Source of the DNA: Adineta vaga
Lineage: Eukaryota > Rotifera
Assembly (NCBI GenBank): GCA_021613535.1
Contig: CP075492.1
Location: 12,090,001 to 12,154,000, forward strand
DNA: 64,000 nucleotides
Direction of reading: 5' to 3'
Below the pieces are notes generated by a model that was not told where the DNA came from, made no database searches, and saw only the letters and a program-made list of their open reading frames with translations. Position numbers and translations under genes: made by a program. Shown piece after piece: positions 40,068-52,420 of the stretch (its first letter is position 1; each line of letters begins with the position of its first letter).

Positions 40068-43000
40068 CTACAAATCAGTAACGGAAGTACGCATTAATAT
40101 TGTTTGATTAAAGCGAGGATTATGAGAATTAGATATAACCGAATCTGTATCTGTACTTGATGATGAAAATGAATAACAACGACCATTTTGACGACGATCG
40201 ACGGATAGTAATGGGATGATACCACAAAAACGAGAATTTCCACCCGTAGATGATGAAGAACTTGATGATGCACTGGAAACAGCAGATGATGATGGAGTAC
40301 TTTGAATACGTGGAGGAGGATTTGGTTTTGGTTGTTTTTTATTGATTAATGAAGGTTTTTCATTTGTTGGTAATTCTTGAGAGAATGTTACTTTCGATGG
40401 TGATTTAAAAGATGATTGAAGACGAGGTTTACAATCATTTGTCGTTGACGGAGTTATTAAAGCTTGCCGAATAATATAAGATAATGATGGTGACGGACAA
40501 TTATTTGAGTCTGTTGAACAGATACTTGTTCGAGCACTGTGAGAATTCGTTAGACTTCGTGTATCTGAAAATCCATCGGTCTGAAAAAAATGAACATAAG
40601 ATGAAAGAGAAAAAGAGAAGAAAAAAAACGATTTATACTTGATCAGGAGATGATTTCGCATGTTTAAGATTTTCTAATTGCTGTTCATAGTACAAACGAC
40701 GTTTACGTGATTTCTCGGCTTTCTATGAAAAAGAAAAGATCAACATTTAATTGGAAGATTAAAGAAAATATCATCGTACTTCAATGGCTTTAAGTCTTCC
40801 TTCAGAATTCAATGTCACCGATTGAATTTCTTCTAATAAACTATTTCGATCGATCAATTTTTCGTTGATATGAAATGAGATTTTTCGTAATGGTTTATTA
40901 TCTTCATTGACAACCAATCTACAATATAAACAGAAAGTTAAACATCAATTTCGAAAAATAAACATACCGTTTTAGTTGATAGAGCATTGTAGTCAAGCGT
41001 TTACATTTTTTAATTGTATAATCAAGACGTTCGGGTTCTTCATTGAGAAATCTTTTCAAAATGTACAAAATATATGATCGAATTCATCATTTAAAAATGA
41101 AAATTTCGTATTCTTACTGTATTGTTGATGAATGATCAAATGCCGATAGTTTTTGTTGTAACATAGGAAAAGAAGCTACGTGAACGCGAAAGAAAATAAA
41201 TTCGAAGTTGTCATTGAAAACAAAAACCCTGAATTTTACCTTTCAAATCTACCAATGAACGACTAATGGTACTCAATATAAATGCAAAACTTTCAACGTC
41301 ATTGATTGTAACATAACATTGTTTTGATTTCACATCATTTTGTAATTCTTCTACTGATATTTCTAAATCTCTATTTGGAAGAGAAACGAAAATTATGAAT
41401 AAAGAATTTGTCGATTTAAAAGAGTATTCTTACTCAAGATCTTGATCAATTTTCGTACGATTTTGAAGATATGAATTAAATTCATTTTCAATAAATCGAT
41501 ATCTTTCACTATGAATTAATCGTTCCTTGATTGAAGAGAAGAAAAAGACATATTTTGTTTTCGATAAATAAAATTTCTTAATTTACTTGAATATTTCTAT
41601 TCGCTTTTTCTATTTCATTTTGAAAATTTTCTTGTAATGTTTGCTGCAAACGTCTTATGGATAATAGATCTTGACGTAATGTATGAGTTTTAATTTTTAG
41701 TTCATATAATTGTTGATGAAATGATTTATCATCAAAATCACGTAAGATCTTTGATTTCGTTGGTGTTGTCAATTGTTTTACTAGTTCAGTTAGAGATTCA
41801 AGTTGTTTTTCCATCATAGGAATTTTTGTACTAAAATTAAATGAACAGTTTTTATTCGTATTGAATAGAACGATTAATATTATCTTTGTTAGATTAATAA
41901 TTCTGGACATCGTAAATGTCCTGTTTAGTACATTTGACTTCCTTATATTTATCCATAAATCAATCATTCTATTGTACAGACATTTTCCTTCCTTTAGCTA
42001 TTTCATCATTCGTTCGTTCGATTTCTTACCGAGCATCCTCATCATCAAATCGAGGCGTTGTTGAACCACTTCTTGGTGTTGATAAGATTCCTTTTAATGC
42101 TGTAAGAACAAAGATTATTCAATAAGATATAGATACGAATAGTTTTCTAACGAACCAGTTGGTGTTGTTTCTCGTCTTGGTTCACTACGAGAACGTGGAG
42201 AATTTTCATCCGAAGATCCATTTGTTGATGGTAAATGAGCTGAACGACTGCAACGCTGATAGATCATTTCTTCATTCATTGATGAATTTGATAATTGATC
42301 AGTTTCGGGTTCTTTAAATGAAACATGTTGTTTATGATTATTATTGTTATTATTATTCAATTGAAGAATCTTCAAAATTGAACGATCTTTTACATCACTA
42401 GACAGAACAAAGCAAAGTAAAATAGATTTCTTTTACAATCTCTCAAAATAGGATTGATTTACTTGACATCTTCTAATTGATAAAAAATGTCCTTGTCAGA
42501 TTCACGTATATAGATACGAATGTGATCAGTATCCATTTGTTTCATTGTTAAATGTTGTGGAAATGCTCTGAAATAAATATGGTAAAGAAAAGTCTTCTGA
42601 TAGAAGTGTCTTTTACCGAACAAATAATGCTTTGAGTGTATCCATACATGATATATTCGCTGGTAGAAGAACTTTTCTTGTTTCATTACCACAAATTAAA
42701 AAGCAGAGACCAAGTGAATTCGATTTTGATGAATTAACAGCGGGTTTAACGATAAAGGGAAGACTTGAACGTATTCGATGATTACGAACAAAACCTAATT
42801 AAACAAAAATTAAATGATCCTTTTCTCATTTTTTTTCTTCTCTCAAATAGCATACCATTAATGTTTTCTACGGGTAATTGATCATCTGTTGGATTAGTTG
42901 ATGATGAACGTTGATGGGATGAATTATGTCGTGGCTATGAAGAGATAATGAATGTTACATAAAGATGTAATTATTAATTTCTTTACCATTATAGGTGTCG

Positions 43001-46000
43001 ATGCAGTTGATGATGGAGATTTACTTCGAAGAATATCCAGAAATATACGTTGCTGTTCATTATCATTCTATGATGAGAGAAATAAAAAAGAGAAAAAAAA
43101 ATTCTCTTTCGTGTACTAATTCATTCACTCATATAATCGGATTAGATCATATTCGTATTCAACGATATGCCCCTGGACAATTATTTGAAGGATTTTCAGT
43201 TATACTTTCAAGTATCCTATCTACAACTATTCTTACTTATTCATACAACTCATGTGTCTGTTTAAGCATCATCTCGTGAGTTGTATATATGAGCTATATT
43301 ATGCAATATGAATGTAGTAAACATACAAGAATCAATCATTCGCCGAGGATGATTTCTTAATAGTTCTCTCTCTCTCTCTCCTTCTTTCTTCTCTTATGTT
43401 CTCTTCTATTTGTCGTAACTTGTTCAAGAAAAAAAAATGATTTCATTCGGATGACTGCTACTGATAAAACATACAAGGATAAAAACTTTCAATAAATCAT
43501 TCTCAACGAATAGGAGTAGTACGTCTCTTCGAATTAATATTCATGAAAAGATGTTGTCCATTATCAATTGAAATTCTCTAGAGATTTGCTCTCTTTATTC
43601 GTTTACCTTCATTCTGCAAACATGTATGAACTACAAAATGCAATAATTTTTGACGTTCACTTAAGTTTGTTACAATTGCTTATCGATTATAAGTAACACA
43701 TCATATGAACTGCCCCCTCAACTTACTTCTCAATGTTCTCATTCTTATGTATTCTTTCTTTTCTTTCTTTTTTTTCCCCTCCATACAATTACGTTATTTA
43801 GTACGAATAACGCCTCTAAGTAAATCTCGGGCAGACAAGACAATCAAATCTCCAAATGAAAAAAAAAGCGAACGTGCCTCAAACAGATATCTCAATGCTC
43901 ATGATAGATTTGAATGGTATTTTAGCATTGAAGAAACGTGAAATAAAGAATCCATATCTATATTCTTCACATTTGCTCACCCAAGAACAATGTCTACGTA
44001 TATAGCTGTATATACAGTTGTCCGACCATGGCATATACTAATTCCATCCCGCAGAGGTTGAGAAGTTGTAAAAATAACGAGATAGAGAGAGCGAGAGAGA
44101 ATAACAGAAGAAGTAGAAGAGGAAGAAGAAAGAACATAGAAGGAAACTGAATAATGACAATGATCAAACAAGTCAAAGTAATACAGGATGTAATACATTT
44201 ACAATGAATGGACAATATGGGTACGCACGAAGCAAAACAATGTCCCCTCGAGTGTCTTTCATCATAATGACCAACTGCTTGAAACAAAGACAGACATGAG
44301 ACATATTATCCAAGGAATTCTAATACACCCGAATCAATGACACTCAACATGTACATTGTAAATATCTGAACTAATTACTAACTCTTTTTCTTTGTCTCAT
44401 AGTAAAATAATTCATTCAGAAAATCGATTAAAACTAATGACATGAAATTGTCTGATCGAAGATTTCTCTTGAGTCTATTTACCTTTGAATATTTGTTGTG
44501 CATATGATTATTATTATTATCAACTTCTAAATATTCATCTTCTTTAACAGATTGTAATGGTTTCGAGTAACCATTGGTAATGGTATTTAAACATTTTTGA
44601 TTATTATATAAGATAGCTGTTTCAATATCATAGACTGATTTCGATGGTTTTTCATTGATATCATTTTTCATCTGTGGTACTAATCCATGTGCTGCTATTG
44701 ATGATGATGATGATGATACAATTGTTCTTGAATCTTGACGAAATGAATTAGACGGTGTAGTTGATCGCGATGACATTGATGACAGGGTTGTACTAGCAAC
44801 ACTACGTGATGAGTCTGTTCGAACTGGTATCGTTGGTCGTTGTTGTTGACGTGTAGAAACAAATTCTTTTGTATACATCACTGGTTTTACTTTTGATGAT
44901 GTTTCTGCATAGATATTCTTTCGTTCAAGTTCAGACAAATCGATTATTGGATGTTTTGATGATTGAAGTGACTTCATATTTTCGTACGATTTGATTCGAT
45001 CATAATCATCTGCTTCATTAGGTTTTGTCTGACGAGTTATTGTATTTGTTGGAGATTCTGTAGCTAAGAAAAAAAATTAAACAAAAAATAGATTAGAAAA
45101 AGATTCTTCACTATTTCTTCTTGATTGATATTTATTTGAATGATTCTTTTTTTTATTTAAACTACTAAAAGATCTCGTTTTTTTCTTCTTCTTCTGCTTC
45201 TACTTCGATTATATATTAAAGTTCAAGTATACAGCTGTGAGAAGATAAATTTCTTAACTGAGAAATACTCAATGAATCATAGAGAAAAAAATTAATTTTG
45301 ACATCTTACATAACTTAGATATAATCTCCTCTTATTGTATATATTATTCTTAACTAGAAAAGGTCAATGCTCAGTTATCGAAATATATAGATTCTGATCT
45401 ATTTGAATAACAACAACTGTAACAGCAGCAAAGAATCTTATTCAAGGTAAGTACAGATGTTAAAACAATTTTCTCATCGAATTCAATAACGTTAACATCA
45501 TCATTTGTTCACCTACTGTGAGATCTATAAATATAAAAGAAACAAGTGAATTCTTTCTAGCCTACTGTTCTTTCGGAGGTCATTGATATGCATAAGAATT
45601 AGAAATAGAATTGAATCAAAGAGAGAAAAAAAGGATTGACTCAAAATGAAGTCAAACTTTATTGATTAAGTATAACGTTGGACTACGGTCATCGAAATGC
45701 GATACCTACGCATGCAAAGAACGCATTCTTCGATTATATAACATCAACGAAAAAAGAAAAAAAGAACCCGTACGAGTTAATCAACAAATACCTACTTTCA
45801 TATGTTTGTTTAACTATCCAATGCCAAACACGATCATAGACTTTTCTCATCGAATCAATATTACTGCTATTCATTGCGAATAACGTTTTTTTTCTGTTTT
45901 ATGTATCGAACTTACACTTTGTATGTTTTAAATTGTTGGTTCTTTTTTTCCTTCTCTTTTAGTTTGTTTAAGCGAAAGGAAAATGTCAAAGTGGCAATGA

Positions 46001-48508
46001 ACAGAGAAACAAAGAGAACCAAATACTCATTCGTTTTTTTTCTTTTCATTTAATCAATCCAATATAAAGAAGAATGTTGAATATACACATCGAAGTATAG
46101 TTTCTAGATCTTAGTCATCTATCCTTGGTAAACAAAAAGGTTATTTATCTTATCCTATGAACATAACTATTCAAGACATGTGTTTATCCGAGAGTGATGT
46201 ACAATATATAAATATCATCGAACCGTTTTCACTCAATTATTCAATAGTAGATTGATCCATCCAAGTTTTTTTATTAGTTACAGTTATATCAACAATGATC
46301 ATTATCTCATATGTAGTCAATCAAATGTTTGATCTCGTTCTCAAGGTGAACAATGTGAAATTGAATGTAATGATATAATAGATTTCGTTTTTTTTTCTTT
46401 CTCAATCGATTGTATGAAACAGATGTTCAATGTGTCGTCTATACCGAAGAGAGAGAAAAAAATGAAGGAATGGCACTTTAAATTGACGTCATTGAAATAT
46501 ACAATACATATTCATTCGTTCATTGTTCTATAAATGTAATAACCGAAGATAATGATGATGGTATTTGAAGACGAAAAAAGAAATATGTTCAAGGATGTAA
46601 GAAAAGAAGAAGTCAATTTGAACTTCAATTGATTTCACTATAGTAAGAAAAAAGAAAATCATTCTCTACCTGCTGATAGACAACTGATGCGTCCATGTGA
46701 AAGAAGATTTTCTAAAGATCGTGTTAACGAAAATCGATCAGCCCAGTTTGACCACATAACGATGAAATAAAAATGAATAATATTCTACTACACTATATTG
46801 TATTTGATTTCTTATCTAGTCCTTTTTTTTCTATCTTATTTTACTCATATATGTATCTATCACAGTTCAACTTGTTCTTTCTTTCTCGCTCTTTCTTTTT
46901 TTTCTTCTTTCTGTTGAGATTCTAATCAATTAAAGTCGTTATATCACAATTACTAGAAACGATATAGTATTGGTGCATGTTATGTTACCTGTGAACATAT
47001 TCACTTTACAAATTGACCGGAAAGTTATGAATAAAGAGGAAAAAACCGCAGCCTATACGTTGATGATCTTATACATATCATATGTAACAATGAACGACAT
47101 CTTCCTATTATTTTGTTTATAGAAGAAGAAGAAGAAGAAGAAGTTTAAACAAAATAAACAAATAAAAATTATTGATGATTCTCATTTATTCTCGAATAAA
47201 AGACTGTTTACAGCTGTCGGAAAATTGACAATAACTCATTAGATTTTAATGGAATCTAAAACAGATTTTTTGTTTCTTCGAATCGAAAGAAAAATCATCG
47301 GATGTTAATGTCTCATCTACTCTGTTTGAGAAGAAGAAGAAAAACGAGAATGTCTTTTTATTGAACTTCCGTCTGTCAACAGATCAATCAAGCGTATGAC
47401 ATAAAAAACTGTTCTATGTCAAAATGTCATCTTCTACTCGCGCTTGAAGAAAAACAAAGTAAAACCTAGCAACTATTCAAGGATAATTTAATCATCAATC
47501 TGTCTATGATGTCAAATCATATTTTTTAAAAAACCCCATTATCTTGCTTTATTCATTGATGAAAACGGCGATGAATTTAAATATTTTGAATTCTAAGAAA
47601 TATGAATGAGTTTCAGAAGAAATTAGGTTGATATTGAATGATTTCGACGTGTTCAAATTTGTTTATCAAATGAACAAATCTGATAAGTCAAAACGATACA
47701 TAGTTCATTTTCAAATATACCTCAATCTTTTCTTGATGAAGGTCAATAGATAACGAAGGAAAAAAAGACTGAAACTTAGCAATGTAAACAATGTCATCAT
47801 TTATGAACATATGTCGAAATTAATTCTTACACACATAAATGAGTACGGTGATGGTACACATCTGCTGAAGTTAATTACGGACATATATATATATATATAT
47901 ATGAAAGACAATCTGTACACTTCATTGTGTTCTAAATAGCTACAACGTTTGTCCTAGAGAATCATGTAGTAATTCTTTGTTATTGACGTGAGGAATATCG
48001 GTTATGACAGTAGAATAGAATAATTAGGGAAATAAATAATTGAATGAGTAGTTCTTGAAGGTGCTTCGAAATTCTATGATGTAATCTATATTTGTCACAG
48101 CATGTATATTAAATATAGTGACAAACACATGCATATATACAAGAATATGATAATGACAACGAATGTGTTGAAGTACGGTGAACGACATTCGAAGGCATAT
48201 GTTCATTAGTATGATATGAACGAAAGATTCTTTGATTAAATTTCGTAATATAGATCGATTCAACAGCATCCGTATACCGTTGCTTTCATGAATGGAAGAA
48301 AGAAAAGATAAGAGCTAATGTCTATATATATATACGTATATATATATAATTGAATGATTATATTATACTTTTGTTATATAAGAATAGTTTACACTAATGT
48401 GTGAAAATTCAATGTTTATATATATATGTGTTGGTTTTAAACAGTCTACTACTCACGATGTTGAATTGTTTGAAGATGTTTTTGAACTTTCGAATCAGAA
48501 ATACCCAT
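40068..48508 (-). CDS. SRCIN1/SKT (p140Cap/KIAA1217) family scaffold
   Basis: Long minus-strand gene. The last exon ends at TAG 40068-40070. The diagnostic AIP3-like domain is encoded at about 42350-42790: FLICGNETRKVLLPANISC, then FPQHLTMKQMDTDHIRIYIR and IFYQLEDVKDRS-like sequence as in SKT and p140Cap. Downstream come coiled-coil segments (about 41000-41830; LESLTELVKQL, LRQDLLSIRRLQQTLQ) and FLNEEPERLDYTIKKC, also family-typical. The C-terminal third is Ser/Pro-rich with PKPNPPPR, a possible SH3 ligand. The family links Src/CSK signalling to the cortical actin cytoskeleton. The 5' part is Ser/Arg-rich (44483-45063). The proposed first exon (48457-48508, MGISDSKVQKHLQTIQH) joins in the right phase across a 3.4 kb intron but is the least certain part. 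Confidence 0.75.
43068..44482. other. 1.4 kb intron of the SRCIN1/SKT-like gene
   Basis: Lies between the exon ending at 44483 and the exon starting at 43067. No coding exon or RNA gene recognised. Contains CT and GA low-complexity tracts (about 43363-43395 and 44085-44140). Confidence 0.55.
47121..47143. repeat. (AGA)n microsatellite
   Basis: About seven GAA/AGA trinucleotide units in noncoding DNA. Confidence 0.8.
47881..47902. repeat. (AT)n microsatellite
   Basis: Pure AT dinucleotide run of about 20 bases; self-complementary and able to form a hairpin. Confidence 0.8.
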
Positions 48509-49135
48509 TGTTAGATAATATTGTAATTAAATTTTGAAGAGAAGAAAAACTAACACTTCGACCGTGTCTTAATGTGTTAATCTAGAAAGAAGAGAAGAAG
48601 TGTGATGATGACCATAGATTTGTCTTGGTACAATTAATTATAAACAAAAAACCGCAATCAATAATTACGTGCTTGATCCTCAGATTACAAGACCAACATT
48701 TACGTATGCATTTCACTGTACCTACCGTGTAATAAAAAAAAGGAAGCTTTAATCGATTGATTTTGTATATGATAGACGAACGATGAAAGTGAGATAAAAT
48801 AAAGAAGACAAACTAGTGACGATGACATCTGAGAAATGCATACAAGGTTTTTTTTTTCTGTGTCGTGCACACTCTTGCATGCTTCATCAGATGTCGAAGG
48901 TTAAAAGAGAGGAAGATCAAGAGAGAAAGCGAGAAAGAAAGTATATTTGTAAACTGATGGAAACAAAAAAATACCAGTAATTGAACATATGTGTATCATC
49001 GATCATGGAAAGAAAATATAAACGAACGAACAAAAAGAAAGAAGACATAAGATTAATAATGTTTTCTTAATATTTCAATCTATCAATGTTGAAAAAAGAA
49101 TTCTGTCTTTCAAGAAAGTAGAGACCATATCGATT

Positions 49136-49154
49136 CACACACACACACACACAC
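49136..49154. repeat. (CA)n microsatellite
   Basis: Pure CA dinucleotide run in intergenic DNA. Confidence 0.85.
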
Positions 49155-49330
49155 ATTTACTCTTCTTATAGTATTCTACCATGAAAATTGTATATTTACA
49201 GTTGATTCGTAATTGAATTAGTTCTTTCTTCAAGTATATACTTCTTTTCTTTTTCTTTCTCTCTTTTTTTTTGTTTCAATGTTCTATTCAGAAGAGAAGA
49301 ACCGTGTTTAATAGAACTATTTGATTTTTT

Positions 49331-49351
49331 TCTTCTTCTTCTTCTTCTTCT
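49331..49351. repeat. (TTC)n microsatellite
   Basis: Seven TTC units, polypyrimidine on the plus strand. Confidence 0.85.
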
Positions 49352-51438
49352 TACTTCTCTAACACCTCAGTTAGGAATATGATGCCCATATGTACGGTTA
49401 TTTAATCATATACATACACTTTTGATTATGTCTGGAACTGAATGAACGACAAAGACAAATATTATGTTGTGTCACAAACTCAATTATTGCTGATTATTTC
49501 TTTTCTAACCAGATGATAAAAAAGAATAGAGGCTTTGTTTTTTCTTTCAAGTATTCTACCTGAAAAAGATTTAATTAAAAAGTTCATGTTTATATCAACA
49601 TGAATAATCTGATTTATCTATTAAATAAACCATAAAAATGATTGTGAACAAAGTTAATGATATTAGTATGATTTCTGTCAATGCCACATACATGTGAACG
49701 ATATGATTCGATTAAATAAACGACAAGGATAAAAGAAAGTCTCAATCTGAATTACTAGACAGTAAAGAAAATTAAGGACAAACTTACTCATTTGAATCGA
49801 ATACGCGCATAACTAATTGTCTTGCTATTGTTATTATTATTATGTTGAATTGTAAGCTTACATAATAGATATTATGATTTGGATAACATTAATCTTCTTC
49901 TGCTTCTTTTTTCTGTCAAAATGTTCACTTACGTCTTTCAGATGTGAAAAAATACGCAAGTGATGTAGTTATATATATATATATATGTATTGTCAATCAT
50001 TAGATGGGTTGTATGTTGTTTTTCTTTCGCTCATTTGTATTGCTTCTATAATCTCTCTCTAGATTGTTTATCGACGATTCCAATCCCCTAGTGTGAATGA
50101 TTATAGAACAAAACTAGCACAAGAACAATCTAATCTCATTGAAATCGTTCTCAATAGAGTAACTGATCCGGAAATGGCTTCTATTTTTTTATTCTAATAT
50201 CAACTAATTTTTTATGCATAATAGTGTCTCTGGATAGATGATGATTATTGCATCAGTATTATGCAGTTACTCAGGTTGAAATAACATTTATATCTTAATC
50301 GAGAAAAATTCAGTATCGTATTCTTCTGTTATCAACTAGATGAATGCAGTATAATTCAGATAAAACTCTTTGAATTATGGTCCTTCTCGAATATGCTATG
50401 TCAAAATGATTATTTCCTGTCTTCAAATATCTGTTAAGGTTACTTCATATGATTGAAATTTGACAGCTGAATATACACATGTGATGATAAGTGAAAGAAG
50501 GCAGTTTGATGAATAAGAAAATCAAAATTTCATCGGATATCTTTCTCGCGCAATTATGGATTGAGAATGTCTTTGTATTTATCGGTATAGAAGACAATAT
50601 CAAGTGTAGTCATTTGTATAAAATCAACCATAGTTATGAGAGAAATTATATTCAAAAGGACTTAATATATTCAAGTCTATTGTATAGTTAATTTATATAT
50701 CATTAGCATGCAATATGATCTTTTTCCTAGTCAAGGTTAGAACATCATGACTTGATGGTTAATAAATATTCCTTGACTGTCACAGTACTGTTTGAAAGAG
50801 TTTACTCAAGGCAAGTTGATTATATTTATCTTGGAAAAGAAAATAAAGCAACATAAAAGAATAAATAGTTGTTTAATCATTTTTCTCATAATAAATTCTA
50901 TTAAATCTTTATAACTATGAAGAATCGAGATTTTAAGAATTCTATACACATCAATAACAATATGCATGAATAAGCTCCTGGTTATTAAGAATTATTTATT
51001 AGAATTTATTTTAAGAAAGTGATTTTCTGAAACATCAGTTAAAGATAATATATTTCAAATTTCTTCTGTTCATCTATATAATTAGCAAAAAAAAGCAAGA
51101 AAAACGCTGGTATTCAAAATTATTCAAACGAATAAATTCGAATACGAACGCGTCTGTTCGTTCACTTGAAATATATATTGAAACTAAACGCCCTATATTC
51201 TACTGCGAAGGCTATATTTACATTTTATGTACAATGGAGATAGTGAATTTCTTTCTTTTTCTTTCATCTCATATAACATTCTAAGTGTTGAATGATTGTA
51301 AACATCATAACGTGATCTTTTTCTCATTCACTTTTATTTCAGATCTACTGAATTTTCAAAATAATATGAGCGATCAAAGTGAGTATTGTATGTTTTGAAT
51401 AGTATTTGTACAAAAACTATTCGATTTAGTTTTAAAAA

Positions 51439-52311
51439 ATGAACGAGTCTGCTCAATATTTTTTAGCTTTGGATGTTCTTGGTAAAGTAAAATATATATT
51501 GTCTTTAATTCCAGCATCAGCAACATTAAAACAAAAATTAGAATCAATTCTTACTCAATACAATAACCGTGATGACGAGGATACCTTGGAAATGTTAATC
51601 GTGAGAGCTTATGACTTGATCGTGTACAATCAAGAATTATTATCAAAATCTGACACAATGTATCAGCATTCGGAATCAAATACGAAGTGTATGAAGCAAA
51701 TTTCAATTCAACGTTTATTAAATGATACTTTTGATGACCTTGATGGTCTATTCGCTGAATATATTAAGGAATCAGATCATTTTGTTGCATTCGATGATGT
51801 GAAAAAGAAATTACGCTAATTATTTAATCATTTAGAAGAAAGAATTTGCACTTTAGAAAAGCAAGTCGAGGTAATACAATCTCATGCTTCGAATTTAAAA
51901 AAAATTGAAAAAAATGCAAACTTTATTCAAATGGGTAATATTGCAACACAACTTCGAAATAAAATGGTTCGCTACATAAAACCATCTTTGTCAAAGCGAG
52001 CAGCTCGAGATGAATATCTTTATGCATTAAATGGTGAAGGAAAATTTTCAAATTTAACCGCTCTTATTCAAACATATAATGCAAGTCTCACCGTATTCGA
52101 TCTTCCTGGTTCGATAAATGCATTAACCAAAGAACGTGCTGATAAAGCACATGACGAACCACCATTATCATCTGATCAAATTGATTCTATTGCTGCAGAA
52201 TTTATTTCCAATACAGATGAATATTTAGGTGAACAAGCAACGACGGTCATTTTTTTTTTAAAAGTTTTAGCAGAGCAACTTCATGAACCACTCATTGTAA
52301 CTTTAAAATGA
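51439..52311 (+). pseudogene. intronless ORF of unknown family split by an in-frame TAA
   Basis: One reading frame runs from ATG 51439 to TGA 52309-52311, interrupted only by TAA at 51817-51819. The two halves are 126 residues and about 163 codons. I do not recognise the family. The product would be mostly alpha-helical: a first half with LKQKLESIL and FDDLDGLFAEYIKESD, then after the stop a coiled coil (LEERICTLEKQVEVIQ) and a more compact C-terminal part (NLTALIQTYNASLTVFDLPG). Codon use stays coding-like across the stop. There are no internal introns, unlike almost every neighbour; a small 5' exon may exist at 51366-51379 with GTGAGT after it. Lack of introns suggests a retrocopy or a naturally intronless family. 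A recent nonsense mutation is likelier than programmed readthrough. The PHGDH pseudogene starts 110 bases downstream. Confidence 0.55.
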
Positions 52312-52420
52312 TATGATTATAAATAAAACATCTTGAACAAAAAATATTTTCTCTTTTTTTTTGTCATCAACTATAGAATCAGTAACATGATTTTTTTACA
52401 TTCATCTTTGACAATTCTCA

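Larger units (their letters stand above)
45064..48456. other. 3.4 kb putative first intron
   Basis: If the first exon at 48457-48508 is right, this is the longest intron in the window by far. It contains an AGA-type repeat (47121-47143), an AT repeat (47881-47902) and TC/TTC tracts. A possible start at 46696 was rejected on phase. No gene seen. Confidence 0.4.
48509..51365. other. long divergent intergenic region
   Basis: About 2.9 kb between the divergent SRCIN1/SKT-like gene and the decaying block. Holds (CA)n at 49136-49154 and (TTC)n at 49331-49351. No coding or RNA gene recognised. Confidence 0.5.

Noticed and set aside
43705-43941. Plus-strand ORF in the SRCIN1/SKT intron
   Set aside because: Hydrophobic then basic low-complexity translation, no splice partners, no recognisable family.
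46670-46696. Alternative first exon MDASVVYQQ for the SRCIN1/SKT-like gene
   Set aside because: It ends in phase 0 while the next exon (45063 downward) needs phase 1; joining gives an early stop.
38156-48508. Treating the SRCIN1/SKT-like gene and the 444-residue protein as one gene
   Set aside because: The SRCIN1-like last exon closes with TAG at 40068-40070, and the downstream gene has its own in-phase 17-base first exon.
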